Numbered from the stretch's first letter, positions 32,744 to 41,520 are shown. The stretch: DNA of 55,565 nucleotides from an uncultured Spirochaetales bacterium (GCA_949293595.1 CASFDW010000010.1:1-55565); one strand, 5' to 3'. Made by a program: numbers and translations. Notes: generated by a model not told the origin, from the letters alone.

Positions 32744-33767
32744 TCTTCACCTCCTTGAGCCTGGCCGCGATTTCCTTTTCGTCGGCGTACAACCAACAGG
32801 ACACCTTGTGGTTCTCTCCCATCGACTTTTCAGGCGGATATGCGCACTTGCAGATATCCATGGTCTTGTGGCACCTGGGGTGGAACGGGCAGCATGGGGG
32901 GAGGTCTATGACGTTTGGCGGCTGCCCCTCGATGGAGAACAGCCTCTCGCCCCTTGGGCTGTCGAGCTTCGGCACGGAAGCGATCAGACCCTCGGTGTAC
33001 GGATGCAGGTGATGCTCGAAAAGCTCGTCCGTCGGCGCATGCTCGACAATGCGTCCGGCATACATGACGCAGACCTTGTCGCACATTCCCGCGACGACGC
33101 CCAGGTCATGGGTGATGAGGATGACGGCCGTCTTGAGCTGCTGGCTGAGCTTCTTGATCAGCTCGAGGATCTGGGCCTGGATTGTGACGTCGAGCGCCGT
33201 AGTGGGCTCGTCGGCAATAAGAAGTTCCGCGTTGCAGCTGAGCGCCATGGCGATCATTACCCTCTGGCGCATTCCTCCGGAGAACTGGTGGGGATAGCAG
33301 TCGATCCTTTTTTCCGGCGAGGGGATTCCAACAAGCGAGAGCATGTGCACGGCCCTTTCCCTTGCCTGCTGCTTCGTCATGTCCTGGTGCAGCCTGATCG
33401 TCTCTATCATCTGTGTCGAAATCTTCAAAAACGGGTTGAGGCTGGTCATCGGGTCCTGGAAGATCATCGAGATCTTGTTGCCCCTGATCTGCCTGAGGTC
33501 CTTTTCGCTTAGCTTGAGTATGTCGGTTCCCTCGTAGACGACCTCTCCTCCGACGATCTTTCCCGGAGGGGAGGGGACGAGGCGCATGATGGAAAGGTTC
33601 GTGACGCTCTTTCCGCAACCCGATTCACCGACCAGCCCGACGGTCTCGCCCTCGTGTACCGTGAAGGAGACCCCGTCGACGGCCTTGACTATGCCTGCAT
33701 CGGTTTTGAAATGTGTCTGGAGGTTCCTGACTTCCAAAATTACTTTTTCTTTTTCAAAATCTTTCAT
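32730..33767 (-). CDS. oppD: Oligopeptide ABC transporter ATP-binding protein OppD
   Basis: OppD (345 residues) pairs with OppF to drive peptide uptake. Motifs are [20 protein letters not shown] at the start, Walker [10 protein letters not shown], the signature [15 protein letters not shown], Walker [14 protein letters not shown], and the Opp-type C-terminal extension with Pro/Cys motifs ([20 protein letters not shown]). The ATG at 33767 is preceded by AAGGAG and lies nine bases after the oppC stop. The order oppB-oppC-oppD-oppF is the usual one. Confidence 0.93.
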   Translation of the reverse strand: MKDFEKEKVILEVRNLQTHFKTDAGIVKAVDGVSFTVHEGETVGLVGESGCGKSVTNLSIMRLVPSPPGKIVGGEVVYEGTDILKLSEKDLRQIRGNKISMIFQDPMTSLNPFLKISTQMIETIRLHQDMTKQQARERAVHMLSLVGIPSPEKRIDCYPHQFSGGMRQRVMIAMALSCNAELLIADEPTTALDVTIQAQILELIKKLSQQLKTAVILITHDLGVVAGMCDKVCVMYAGRIVEHAPTDELFEHHLHPYTEGLIASVPKLDSPRGERLFSIEGQPPNVIDLPPCCPFHPRCHKTMDICKCAYPPEKSMGENHKVSCWLYADEKEIAARLKEVKNGRT

Positions 33768-33776
33768 CTCGTCTCC

Positions 33777-35378
33777 TTAAAGCTGGTTCTTGCTCTGCGG
33801 GTCGAACGCATCCCTCAGACCGTCTCCAAGGAAGTTCATGGCGAAAAGGAATGTGATCATGACCAGTGACGGGAAGATGAGCTTCCACGGATAGAGCGTC
33901 ATGGCATCCACGGCATCTCCGATGAGCGAACCCCATGAGGCATACGGAGCCTGGACTCCGAGTCCGAGGAACGAAAGGAACGATTCCTGCATTATGAAGC
34001 CCGGGATCCTGATGGTCGAATAGACGATTATGACCGAAAGGGAGTTCGGGATCATGTGGCGGAATATGATGTGCATGGAGCTGGCGCCCATGCTTTTGGC
34101 CGCTTCGACGTACTCCTGGTTCTTGAGGCTCATTATCTGGCCTCTCACCATTCTCGATATGGTGAGCCACGATACCAGGGCGAGAGCCAGGAACAGGTTC
34201 AGAAGGTTACGTCCGAATATGGCCATGCAGATTATGACAAGGAGCATGTAGGGCAGGCCGTACATGACGTCGACGAGCCTCATGAGGTAGTAGTCGACCT
34301 TCCCGCCCTTGTATCCTGCGATGGCACCGACAAGGATTCCGATGAACACCGATGCGATTGTTCCGACAAGTCCGATCGCGATCGACACCTGTCCCCCGTA
34401 GATGATTCTGGAAAGCAGGTCCCTGCCGAGATAGTCTGTTCCGAGATAGTATCTCCTCTCGTGCATCTTCGTGGCCTCGATGTCCACGCTGATCCCTCCG
34501 TCAAGGTCAAGGTGTCCCTTGTACGGGAACTCGATCTCGCCGTTCTTGTTCATCTGCTCGATGAGCTTCTGGGCGTTCCTCTTCTCAAGCTGCTCGATAT
34601 ATCCAAGCACGTTGATGGCGGCCTTCTGCTTGAAGCCGTCCTCGCCGATGCTGTCCATCTCGAAATCCACCGCCGTCTCGAGGTCGGTTCCGCTCAATGT
34701 GCTGTCGTTTGCCTTCAGCTCGTTCGATATCGCGGTCCTGACCTCGTTGTAAAGGCTCTGCTCGATGGCCGTGATTTCCGCACCGGTGAGTGCCGCATAG
34801 ATTGGAAGCAGTGTGTCATAGCCGGCCTTGTCGAGGTTTATCTTCCTGCCGTCCTTGTCGATGTAATAGATCTTGTCGAGCGTGATCTGGATGTCGTTGT
34901 CGATCTTGTCCTGTATCCTCTCGAGCTGCTTGATCTCGGAGGCGCTGAACTGGAAGGTTCCTTCTGCAAGCTGTTTCTCGCCTTCCTCGTAAAGCAGGTT
35001 CCAGACCTTGTTGGTCTTTGCCTCCTGGACCCACTGCCTTATCTGGGCGTCCTCTTCGGGGGAGACGACGAGCGTTCCGGCCCTCCACGCCTTGAAGTAC
35101 ATGTTCTTCTTGTTCTGCTCCATCATCAGCTCACCGCTTGTCTTGGTGAGTGACGGGGCGAGGTTCTTGTGGTCCGTGATGGCCTCGTCATATGGGTATA
35201 TGGGAAGGATCGACGCCGTCAGGGCAAGGATCGAGTATATGATCACGACCACCATGCCCACGACCGCGAGCCTGTTCTTCTTGAGCCTCTTCCATGCTTC
35301 CTTGGTAAGACTCGTGCCCTCTATTGTCTGATTGAACTCGTTTGTAGCCACCAGTTTCTTTTTCTTGAATAGTTTCAC
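33777..35378 (-). CDS. oppC: OppC permease with an unusually long extracytoplasmic insertion
   Basis: The 533-residue protein is much longer than ordinary OppC (about 300). After a short cytoplasmic tail and TM1 (about residues 38-60) comes a soluble, charged and mostly helical segment to about residue 308, roughly 180-200 residues more than expected, before the canonical LGTDYLGRDLLSRIIYGG, the other TM helices and the EAA loop (EYVEAAKSMGASSMHIIFRHMIPN). Topology places the insertion outside the membrane, where it could contact OppA. The start is GTG with GGAGGG about eight bases upstream. All reading frame is continuous, so this is not a misassembly by eye. Confidence 0.9.
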   Translation of the reverse strand: MKLFKKKKLVATNEFNQTIEGTSLTKEAWKRLKKNRLAVVGMVVVIIYSILALTASILPIYPYDEAITDHKNLAPSLTKTSGELMMEQNKKNMYFKAWRAGTLVVSPEEDAQIRQWVQEAKTNKVWNLLYEEGEKQLAEGTFQFSASEIKQLERIQDKIDNDIQITLDKIYYIDKDGRKINLDKAGYDTLLPIYAALTGAEITAIEQSLYNEVRTAISNELKANDSTLSGTDLETAVDFEMDSIGEDGFKQKAAINVLGYIEQLEKRNAQKLIEQMNKNGEIEFPYKGHLDLDGGISVDIEATKMHERRYYLGTDYLGRDLLSRIIYGGQVSIAIGLVGTIASVFIGILVGAIAGYKGGKVDYYLMRLVDVMYGLPYMLLVIICMAIFGRNLLNLFLALALVSWLTISRMVRGQIMSLKNQEYVEAAKSMGASSMHIIFRHMIPNSLSVIIVYSTIRIPGFIMQESFLSFLGLGVQAPYASWGSLIGDAVDAMTLYPWKLIFPSLVMITFLFAMNFLGDGLRDAFDPQSKNQL

Positions 35379-35393
35379 TTTCTCCCTCCGGCC

Positions 35394-36326
35394 TTATTTG
35401 TATGTGATCCTGGGATCAAGCTGCGCATATATGATGTCGACGATGAAGTTCATCACGACAAGGATCGCCGAATAGACGATGACCACCCCCACGATGAGTG
35501 TGTAGTCGCGGTTGAAGGAGCTCTGCACGAAGAATTTTCCAAGTCCTGGCACGATGAACACCTGCTCCACGACGATGCTTCCGGTCAGGATGCCTGCGAA
35601 CGCCGGCCCGAGATATGAGACCACGGGAAGCATCGCTCCCTTCATCGCATGCTTGAAGATTATCGTGCTGTTTTTCATCCCCTTCGCCTTTGCCGTGCGG
35701 ATGTAGTCGCTCCTGAGCGTCTCCAGCATGCTGCTCCTGGTAAGCCTCGCGATATCCGCGTAGTAGGCGAATGAAAGGGCTATGACCGGCAGTACTGCGG
35801 TCGTCCACGGCGCCTGTCCGTCCATGAACCATCCGGTGGTCGGGAACCATTTGAGCTGCATCGTGAATATGTTCTGCAAAAGAGGTCCTATGACGAACAG
35901 CGGGACCGAGAGTCCGAGGGCCGCCAGGGCCATTGGTATGTAATCCAGCACCGTGTTCTGCTTCACCGCGGCTATTATTCCCAGGGATATCCCGAAAATC
36001 AAAGCGACCGCCATCGCCATGCATCCGAGGACGATCGAGTTCGGCAGTGAATTGCCGATGAGGTAGTTCACATCGTGGTCCTTGTATTTGTAGGACGGTC
36101 CGAGATCGCCCCTGAGGATGTCAAGCATGTATCGTGCGTACTGTTTCGGCAACGGTTCGTCAAAGTGGTACTTTGCCTCGATATTCTTTTTTACGACTTC
36201 GGGAAGCGCCCTTTCACCGTCGAAGGGACCGCCCGGGGCGATTCTGACGATGAAGAAGCTGAGTGTGATAATAATCAGCAACGTTGGGATCATGCCCAGA
36301 AGCCGCTTGATGATGTATTTTGTCAT
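35394..36326 (-). CDS. oppB: Oligopeptide ABC transporter permease OppB
   Basis: OppB (310 residues) is the first permease of the importer: six membrane helices, the N-terminal YIIKRLLGMIPTLLIIITLSFF helix, PGGPFDGERALP after it, and the EAA motif region (SDYIRTAKAKGMKNSTIIFKHAM). The ATG at 36326 has AAGGAG six bases upstream and is preferred over a TTG two codons earlier. First gene of oppBCDF, with a strong promoter about 90-115 bases upstream and a leader of about 80 bases. Confidence 0.94.
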   Translation of the reverse strand: MTKYIIKRLLGMIPTLLIIITLSFFIVRIAPGGPFDGERALPEVVKKNIEAKYHFDEPLPKQYARYMLDILRGDLGPSYKYKDHDVNYLIGNSLPNSIVLGCMAMAVALIFGISLGIIAAVKQNTVLDYIPMALAALGLSVPLFVIGPLLQNIFTMQLKWFPTTGWFMDGQAPWTTAVLPVIALSFAYYADIARLTRSSMLETLRSDYIRTAKAKGMKNSTIIFKHAMKGAMLPVVSYLGPAFAGILTGSIVVEQVFIVPGLGKFFVQSSFNRDYTLIVGVVIVYSAILVVMNFIVDIIYAQLDPRITYK

Positions 36327-36412
36327 CGGCAACTCCTTGTACTTTTTGGCTGCCGCCCCGGGCGTCCCTAGGTTTCCCGGACCGGACCAATTCTTTCGAA
36401 CTAACTGTCAAT

Positions 36413-36441
36413 TATATACAGGAATTATATTGTGCTGTCAA
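36413..36441 (-). promoter_or_regulatory. oppBCDF promoter with repeated ATTGACAG
   Basis: On the minus strand: consensus TTGACA (36441-36436), 17-bp spacer, TATATA (36418-36413, within TATATAAT). The string ATTGACAG occurs twice, at the -35 and again just after the -10 (about 30 bases apart), a possible operator. Unlike the leaderless genes this promoter leaves an 80-base leader with a Shine-Dalgarno site. Confidence 0.65.
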
Positions 36442-36539
36442 TCTTTACGCGTTCCGCATTGGAAAAGGTTGTCTGTTTTTTTTGCTCGTATCATAAGGTC
36501 ATAACCGGTGTGCATCTTCTTCCTTCACGTCCCCGGCAC

Positions 36540-36568
36540 TTGAAAAGAATCCTTCTTCCTAGGATAAT
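36540..36568 (+). promoter_or_regulatory. rimO promoter, leaderless type
   Basis: TTGAAA (36540-36545), 17-bp spacer, GATAAT (36563-36568), eight bases, GTG start at 36577. No ribosome binding site between them. Confidence 0.65.
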
Positions 36569-36576
36569 GTTTTTTC

Positions 36577-37905
36577 GTGAAAAAGATATATTTGGAGAGC
36601 CTGGGATGCGCCAAAAACCAGGTCGACAGCGAAATCCTGCTTACATACGCAATTGAGAACGGATACGAGCGCACCCTGGATCCCCTCCAGGCCTCCGTCA
36701 TCGTCGTGAATTCCTGCGGCTTCATCGAGGACGCCAAGAAGGAGTCTATAGAGACCCTTCTTTCCTTCAGGAAGATGTATCCACATGCCAAGATCGTCCT
36801 TGCCGGCTGCCTTGCCGAAAGATATGCGGACGAGATGGATCTGGAGGAGGCCGATGCGATTTTCGGGAACCACGATCTTTCACGCTTTCCTGAGATTCTG
36901 GAAAAGGTCGGGAAGAACCTCCGCCCCGTGGAGCGCCATCCGTATCCGGATCCGGATGCGGAGAGGGACGACAGGAAGGTCCTGCTGTCATTCCCGCGCA
37001 CCGCATACCTGAAGATAAGCGAGGGATGCAACCATTGTTGCGCGTATTGTGCGATACCTCTGATCCGCGGTCCGCTCAGAAGCAGGCCGATGGATAAGAT
37101 AATAAAGGAGGCTGAAAGGCTCATCGGCGAGGGGATTTATGAAATCAGTGTGATAGCCCAGGACCTGGGGGCATACGGCATCGATTTCGACGGAAAAAGC
37201 CATTTTGTGGAACTGATGGACCGCCTCTCTTCTCTCGAGGGCGATTTCGTGCTGAGGATGCTCTATATCCATCCGGACACGTTTCCCGAGGATCTGATAC
37301 CGCTTGTGGCCTCGCGCGGCAAGATCCTTCAGTATTTCGATATCCCGTTCCAGCATTCCTCTCCCAAGGTCCTCCGTCCGATGGGCCGCACGGGTGACCG
37401 CGGCAGCTATGTGGGCCTGGTGGAAAGGATAAGGGCGGCCCTTCCTGATGCCGTGGTGCGCTCGACGCTGATGCTCGGCTTTCCGGGAGAGGACGAGGAG
37501 GCCTTCGAGGATCTGAAGCTGTTCGTCAGACAGGCTTCCCTTGATTGGATGGGTTCGTTCCTTTATTCCAGGGAGGAGGGTACTCCGGCGTTCAGGATGC
37601 GCAACAAGAAGGAGCATGACAAGGCTCACAGGACCGCCGCCGGATGGCAGCAGGAGATACAGGCCATTCAGGATGGAATCTCGTCCGAAAGGATGAAGCG
37701 TTTTGCCGGCAGGACGTTCAGGGCCATCGTGGAGGAGCCGATAGAGGGCGAGAAAATGGCGTTCGGACGCATCTATGCCCAGGCCCCGGAGGTCGACGGG
37801 GTATGCGTGATCTCGGGAAACGATCTGAAGCCCGGTGACGTGTGCACCGTCCGTGTCGTCAAATCCATGGGCTTCGACCTCGATACGGTGAAGATCCATG
37901 ATTGA
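36577..37905 (+). CDS. rimO: Ribosomal protein S12 methylthiotransferase RimO
   Basis: RimO (442 residues) adds a methylthio group to an aspartate of ribosomal protein S12, using two 4Fe-4S clusters and SAM. The N-terminal cluster uses C11, C47 and C78 (SLGCAKNQVDSE, NSCGFI, LAGCLAERY); the radical SAM cluster uses C151, C155 and C158 (CNHCCAYC). IRGPLRSR distinguishes RimO from MiaB, and a C-terminal TRAM domain follows. The start codon is GTG with a -10 eight bases upstream; no ATG earlier in frame fits. It overlaps pcrA by 8 bp. Confidence 0.95.
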   Translation: MKKIYLESLGCAKNQVDSEILLTYAIENGYERTLDPLQASVIVVNSCGFIEDAKKESIETLLSFRKMYPHAKIVLAGCLAERYADEMDLEEADAIFGNHDLSRFPEILEKVGKNLRPVERHPYPDPDAERDDRKVLLSFPRTAYLKISEGCNHCCAYCAIPLIRGPLRSRPMDKIIKEAERLIGEGIYEISVIAQDLGAYGIDFDGKSHFVELMDRLSSLEGDFVLRMLYIHPDTFPEDLIPLVASRGKILQYFDIPFQHSSPKVLRPMGRTGDRGSYVGLVERIRAALPDAVVRSTLMLGFPGEDEEAFEDLKLFVRQASLDWMGSFLYSREEGTPAFRMRNKKEHDKAHRTAAGWQQEIQAIQDGISSERMKRFAGRTFRAIVEEPIEGEKMAFGRIYAQAPEVDGVCVISGNDLKPGDVCTVRVVKSMGFDLDTVKIHD

Positions 37906-40273
37906 CCTCTCCAGCCTGAACGCAGAACAGAGGGAGGCGGTGCTCGACAGGGAACACAACCTGCTTTTGCTCGCGTGCGCCGGAAGCGGCAAGACCAGAA
38001 CCATCACCAGCAAGATCGCATATTATCTCGAGAGCGGCATCCTGAGACCGTACCAGGTGCTGGCGGTCACGTTCACGAACAAGGCGGCGCACGAGATGAG
38101 GGAGCGCATCGGGGCGATGCTTCCCGATGCAGACCTGTCGGCACTCCAGATGAGGACCTTCCATTCGTTCGGTGCCTATGTACTCCGCGCCGATGGCGCT
38201 CTGGTTGGTCTCGGGGACAATTTCTCGATATATGACGATGATGATTCCCTGTCACTGCTTGCGAACACCTTCCCGACAGTGGACAAGAAGATTCTGAAGG
38301 GGTATCAGAAATGCATCTCGAAGGCCAAGGACATGGGGATCGATCCCGATGACGGCAGGCTCAACCATGTGAGCGCCGATCCCGGGTTCCGGATGGCCTA
38401 CAAGGGGTACGAGGCGGCGCTCAGAAGGACGGGAAACTGCGATTTTGCCGATCTCGTCTCCCTCGCGGTACGGCTTTTCGACGAGCATGCGGAGGTCGCC
38501 GAAAAATACCGGAGGCGCTTCCGCCTTGTCCTGGTGGACGAGTATCAGGATTCCAACAGCATGCAGTTCGAGTTCCTGAAGAGGATTGTAGGTCCGGATA
38601 CCCAGCTTTGTGTTGTGGGGGATGACGACCAGTCGATCTACTCGTTCCGTGGAGCTGACATATCGAACATACTGACGTTCACCTCATCGTTCGGCAACGT
38701 GAGGGAGATCAAGCTGGAGAAGAACTACAGGAGCACCTCGGAGATCCTTGCTGTCGCATCCTCCGTCATAGACAAGAACGTGTCACGGCATAAGAAGGAG
38801 ATAGTGAGTGCGACCGGAATCCATGGCAGCAAGCCGGAGCTGCTTTATTCCTCCGGGGACCGGGACGAGGCGGAGAGGATCGCCGCCATGATCAAGCTCG
38901 GCCGCAACTACAGCGGGACCGCCGTCATCTACAGGACAAACGCCCAGTCGCTGGCCTTCGAGCAGGCGTTCACGAAGGAAAGGATCCCGCACCATCTCGT
39001 CGGTGCCCTGCGGTTCTATGACCGCGAGGAGATCAAGGATGCGCTCGCATTCCTTTTTTTGCTCGCAAACCCCCGCGACATCGTCAATTTCAGAAGGATA
39101 ATAAACAAGCCTGCGCGAGGCATCGGTCCAAAGGCGCTGGATGACATGCTGTCCTTTTCCGACGATGTCGTGCTTTGCTTGGAAGAGTATTCCAGAAATT
39201 CAAAAACGAAGGCGGCTCAAGGGGCCTCAAACTTCCTTTCGATATATAAAACCCTTAAAGAGGATATCAAATCCGACGATATGGATCTGGGAGGGATACT
39301 GTTCAAGGCCATGGCGTCGCTGGGGTTGCTCGACATGTACAAGGAGGAGAAGGATCCGGCAATCAGACGCACGAGGCTGGAGAACCTCGATACCCTGCGC
39401 GGGTCTTTGGCCGAAAAGGGAACGGGGGATCTTGAGCACAAGCTTTACGATTATCTTGAGTCGATCACTCTGGACTCCACCACGCTCGGAGGGACCGGAG
39501 AGGAGGAGGGCGAGGGGGTCACGCTCATCACGATGCACAATACGAAGGGACTCGAGTTCGACCGCGTGTTCGTGGTCGGCCTCGAGGACGAGCTGATTCC
39601 CGGACAGGGCGTCGAGGATGGCAATCTGGAGGAGGAGCGCAGGATATTCTATGTCGCCATCACACGTGCGCGGAAATACCTTTATCTTTCCTACGCATTG
39701 TCCAGGTTTCAGTGGGGGCGGTCGCAGATCGAGACCCCGAGCAGGTTCTTGAAGGATATCCCGAAGGAGCTTTACAACGGCAGTCTTGTCGACCGTGGAG
39801 GATTCAGCCTGTACGGATCCGTCGGTTCGAGATTGGCCCGTCCATATGCCTCCGCACAATCCGGAAGCATCGAGAACCGTCCAAAATGGGCGGCCAAGGT
39901 CGAGGTGATACGCAAGCATGAAAAGGATCGGCCGAAGGATTTCGAGGTCGGGGGCAGGGTGAGGAGTCCCATGTACGGACAGGGCACGGTAGTCTCGGTC
40001 GAAGGCGATCCAGGCCGTCGTATGATCAATGTCGATTTCGACAGGAAGGGAAGGGTGCGCCTGAACGAGGCCTACGCATCTCTGGAGCCTGTTTCCAAGC
40101 GGGATGGCGCATCATATGCCGTCGGTGACCGGGTGAGGAGCCCTTCCTATGGCGACGGGATTGTCTCCGATATCGCCGAGATCAACGGGAACAGGGTGCT
40201 TACCGTGGATTTCTCAGGCTCCGTGGTCAAGCTGGTTGCGGACTATGCGAAGCTGGAGAAGCTGGAGGGTTGA
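37898..40273 (+). CDS. pcrA: UvrD/PcrA-type DNA helicase
   Basis: The 791-residue protein is a UvrD/PcrA/Rep helicase acting in repair and replication restart: ACAGSGKTRTI (Walker A), TFTNKAAHEMRERI, LVDEYQDSN (Walker B), GDDDQSIYSFRGAD, TMHNTKGLEFDRVFV, VAITRARKYLYLSYA. PcrA-type proteins end in one Tudor-like RNA polymerase-binding module; here two similar modules stand in tandem (about residues 682-731 and 740-789, both of the form VG-x-RVRSP-x-YG-x-G...VDF). No nuclease domain is present. It overlaps rimO by 8 bp, so the pair is cotranscribed. Confidence 0.95.
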   Translation: MIDLSSLNAEQREAVLDREHNLLLLACAGSGKTRTITSKIAYYLESGILRPYQVLAVTFTNKAAHEMRERIGAMLPDADLSALQMRTFHSFGAYVLRADGALVGLGDNFSIYDDDDSLSLLANTFPTVDKKILKGYQKCISKAKDMGIDPDDGRLNHVSADPGFRMAYKGYEAALRRTGNCDFADLVSLAVRLFDEHAEVAEKYRRRFRLVLVDEYQDSNSMQFEFLKRIVGPDTQLCVVGDDDQSIYSFRGADISNILTFTSSFGNVREIKLEKNYRSTSEILAVASSVIDKNVSRHKKEIVSATGIHGSKPELLYSSGDRDEAERIAAMIKLGRNYSGTAVIYRTNAQSLAFEQAFTKERIPHHLVGALRFYDREEIKDALAFLFLLANPRDIVNFRRIINKPARGIGPKALDDMLSFSDDVVLCLEEYSRNSKTKAAQGASNFLSIYKTLKEDIKSDDMDLGGILFKAMASLGLLDMYKEEKDPAIRRTRLENLDTLRGSLAEKGTGDLEHKLYDYLESITLDSTTLGGTGEEEGEGVTLITMHNTKGLEFDRVFVVGLEDELIPGQGVEDGNLEEERRIFYVAITRARKYLYLSYALSRFQWGRSQIETPSRFLKDIPKELYNGSLVDRGGFSLYGSVGSRLARPYASAQSGSIENRPKWAAKVEVIRKHEKDRPKDFEVGGRVRSPMYGQGTVVSVEGDPGRRMINVDFDRKGRVRLNEAYASLEPVSKRDGASYAVGDRVRSPSYGDGIVSDIAEINGNRVLTVDFSGSVVKLVADYAKLEKLEG

Positions 40274-40300
40274 ATCCTTCTTTTACTGCCGGTATGGTAC

Positions 40301-40330
40301 TTTACATGGATTTGTTTTTTAGGCTATAAT
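40301..40330 (+). promoter_or_regulatory. rplM-rpsI promoter
   Basis: TTTACA (40301-40306), 18-bp spacer, consensus TATAAT (40325-40330). Predicted start near 40337, leaving a leader of about 236 bases, in contrast to the leaderless genes around it. Confidence 0.75.
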
Positions 40331-40336
40331 GCCAAC

Positions 40337-40572
40337 TTGGCTGGTTTTGTGCCGGCCGTACGCAAAAAGGGCGGTTCGGAAGACCCCGGAAAAGGACCTC
40401 CACAATCCTGTTCCCCGTTTTTCGGTCCACCTCTTGCAGGATGTCTTGAGGATGTTTGCCGCGGGCAAAGGCTTTCCTTTCTTCCCCCTTTCCCCGGAAG
40501 ATGGAAACCACGGCGGAGTCCTTTGAGCCGGTGAACCTTGCAGGTGCGGAAAAAAATGCTAAAGGGTTAATT
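40337..40572 (+). other. Structured 5' leader of rplM-rpsI
   Basis: The untranslated leader contains a hairpin at its very start (GGCTGG/CCGGCC, 40339-40344 with 40352-40357), a perfect TTTGCC-GCG-GGCAAA hairpin (40455-40469), and interleaved complementary pairs GGACC/GGTCC (40394-40398 with 40424-40428) and ATCCTG/CAGGAT (40405-40410 with 40437-40442), which could form a pseudoknot or alternative folds. Autoregulation by L13 is known in E. coli; a similar role here is inferred. No riboswitch class was recognised. Confidence 0.5.
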
Positions 40573-41001
40573 ATGAAGACTATTTTTATCAAGCCCGCAA
40601 CAGTTGAGAAGAAATGGTATCTCATCGACGCGGAGGGAAAGAACCTCGGTAGGGTCGCTGTGGCCGCTGCCAGGATTTTAAGAGGCAAGAACAAGGCCGA
40701 ATATGTTCCCCACCAGGATTTCGGCGATTACGTCATCATCATCAACGCCGAGAAGGCAACCGTCACCGGAAACAAGATGGAAGACAAGAAGTATTACCGC
40801 TATTCCATGTATCCAGGCGGACTCAGGGAGGAGAGCTATGGCGATCTTCTCAAGAGAAAGCCGACCTATCCGATGGAACATGCCATCAAGGGCATGCTTC
40901 CCCATGGAAAGCTCGGAAGAAAGCTCTTCACGAACCTGAAGGTGTATGCAGGTGCGGAGCATCCGCACATGGCTCAGAAGCCGGAAGTCGTGGAACTTTG
41001 A
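40573..41001 (+). CDS. rplM: Ribosomal protein L13
   Basis: L13 (142 residues) is a standard 50S protein: KWYLIDAEGKNLGRVAVAAARILRGKNK is not shown in full here but its parts WYLIDAEG, GRVAV and HQDFGDYVIIINAEK are plain, followed by MLPHGKLGRK near residue 115. The true start is the ATG at 40573, with AAAGGG upstream; a longer frame reading from 40456 lies inside the leader and is not used. It begins the rplM-rpsI operon with a long, structured leader. Confidence 0.97.
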   Translation: MKTIFIKPATVEKKWYLIDAEGKNLGRVAVAAARILRGKNKAEYVPHQDFGDYVIIINAEKATVTGNKMEDKKYYRYSMYPGGLREESYGDLLKRKPTYPMEHAIKGMLPHGKLGRKLFTNLKVYAGAEHPHMAQKPEVVEL

Positions 41002-41015
41002 GGAGGTAGATGGAT

Positions 41016-41429
41016 ATGGCTAAGAAAACAGATAACAAGGTTGTCAACCTCGGAAGCGGAGTCGGACGCCGTAAGACTGCGGTCGCTAGGGTTTACCTCA
41101 GGGAGGGTAACGGGAAGATCACCATCAACGGCAAGCCCGTCGACGAGTATTTTGTCGATGCTCTCAACGCGAAGCTCGTCTCCGAGCCTTTTGTCGTGAC
41201 CGGCACGGAAGGCAAGTATGATCTCGTGATCAACGTTTGCGGCGGTGGCATCAAGGGACAGGCGGAGGCCTGCAGACATGGTGTCGCAAGGGCCCTCGTC
41301 GACGAGAACGCCGATTACAAGCCGGCCCTCCACACGGCAGGTCTCATGACCAGGGACCCGAGGATGGTCGAAAGGAAGAAGTATGGACAGCGCGGAGCGA
41401 GAAGGCGCTTCCAGTTCTCGAAGAGATGA
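41016..41429 (+). CDS. rpsI: Ribosomal protein S9
   Basis: S9 (137 residues) is identified by GVGRRKTAVARVYLREG near the start, GGGIKGQAEACRHGVARAL, and the basic C-terminus ending in KR that reaches the P site. Two ATGs compete: 41010 is only three bases after AGGAGG (41001-41006), while 41016 is nine bases away and gives the usual MAKK opening, so I choose 41016. It lies 14 bases after the rplM stop; the Shine-Dalgarno begins in the stop codon. A terminator follows. Confidence 0.96.
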   Translation: MAKKTDNKVVNLGSGVGRRKTAVARVYLREGNGKITINGKPVDEYFVDALNAKLVSEPFVVTGTEGKYDLVINVCGGGIKGQAEACRHGVARALVDENADYKPALHTAGLMTRDPRMVERKKYGQRGARRRFQFSKR

Positions 41430-41450
41430 CCGTTTTCATATGGAAACAGG

Positions 41451-41481
41451 GGTTCTGCCTTTTGGGCGGAACCTTTTTTTT
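41451..41481 (+). terminator. rpsI terminator
   Basis: GGTTCTGCC (41451-41459), five-base loop, GGCGGAACC (41465-41473) with one wobble pair, then eight T residues (41474-41481). Confidence 0.88.
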
Positions 41482-41485
41482 GTCC

Positions 41486-41514
41486 TTGTCCATCTTCCTT
41501 CATGGCCTTATCAT
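41486..41514 (+). promoter_or_regulatory. recX promoter, leaderless type
   Basis: TTGTCC (41486-41491), 17-bp spacer, TATCAT (41509-41514), six bases, ATG at 41521. The -35 begins five bases after the rpsI terminator T-run. Confidence 0.55.
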
Positions 41515-41520
41515 TGGCGT

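Noticed and set aside
34056..35153. A 365-codon plus-strand frame across oppC
   Set aside because: Antisense shadow of the long oppC; no homologous motifs, and oppC is clearly the coding strand.
40456..40572. N-terminal extension of L13
   Set aside because: The frame is open, but L13 proteins begin near MKTIF, the extension lies in a structured leader and the ribosome site is next to 40573.
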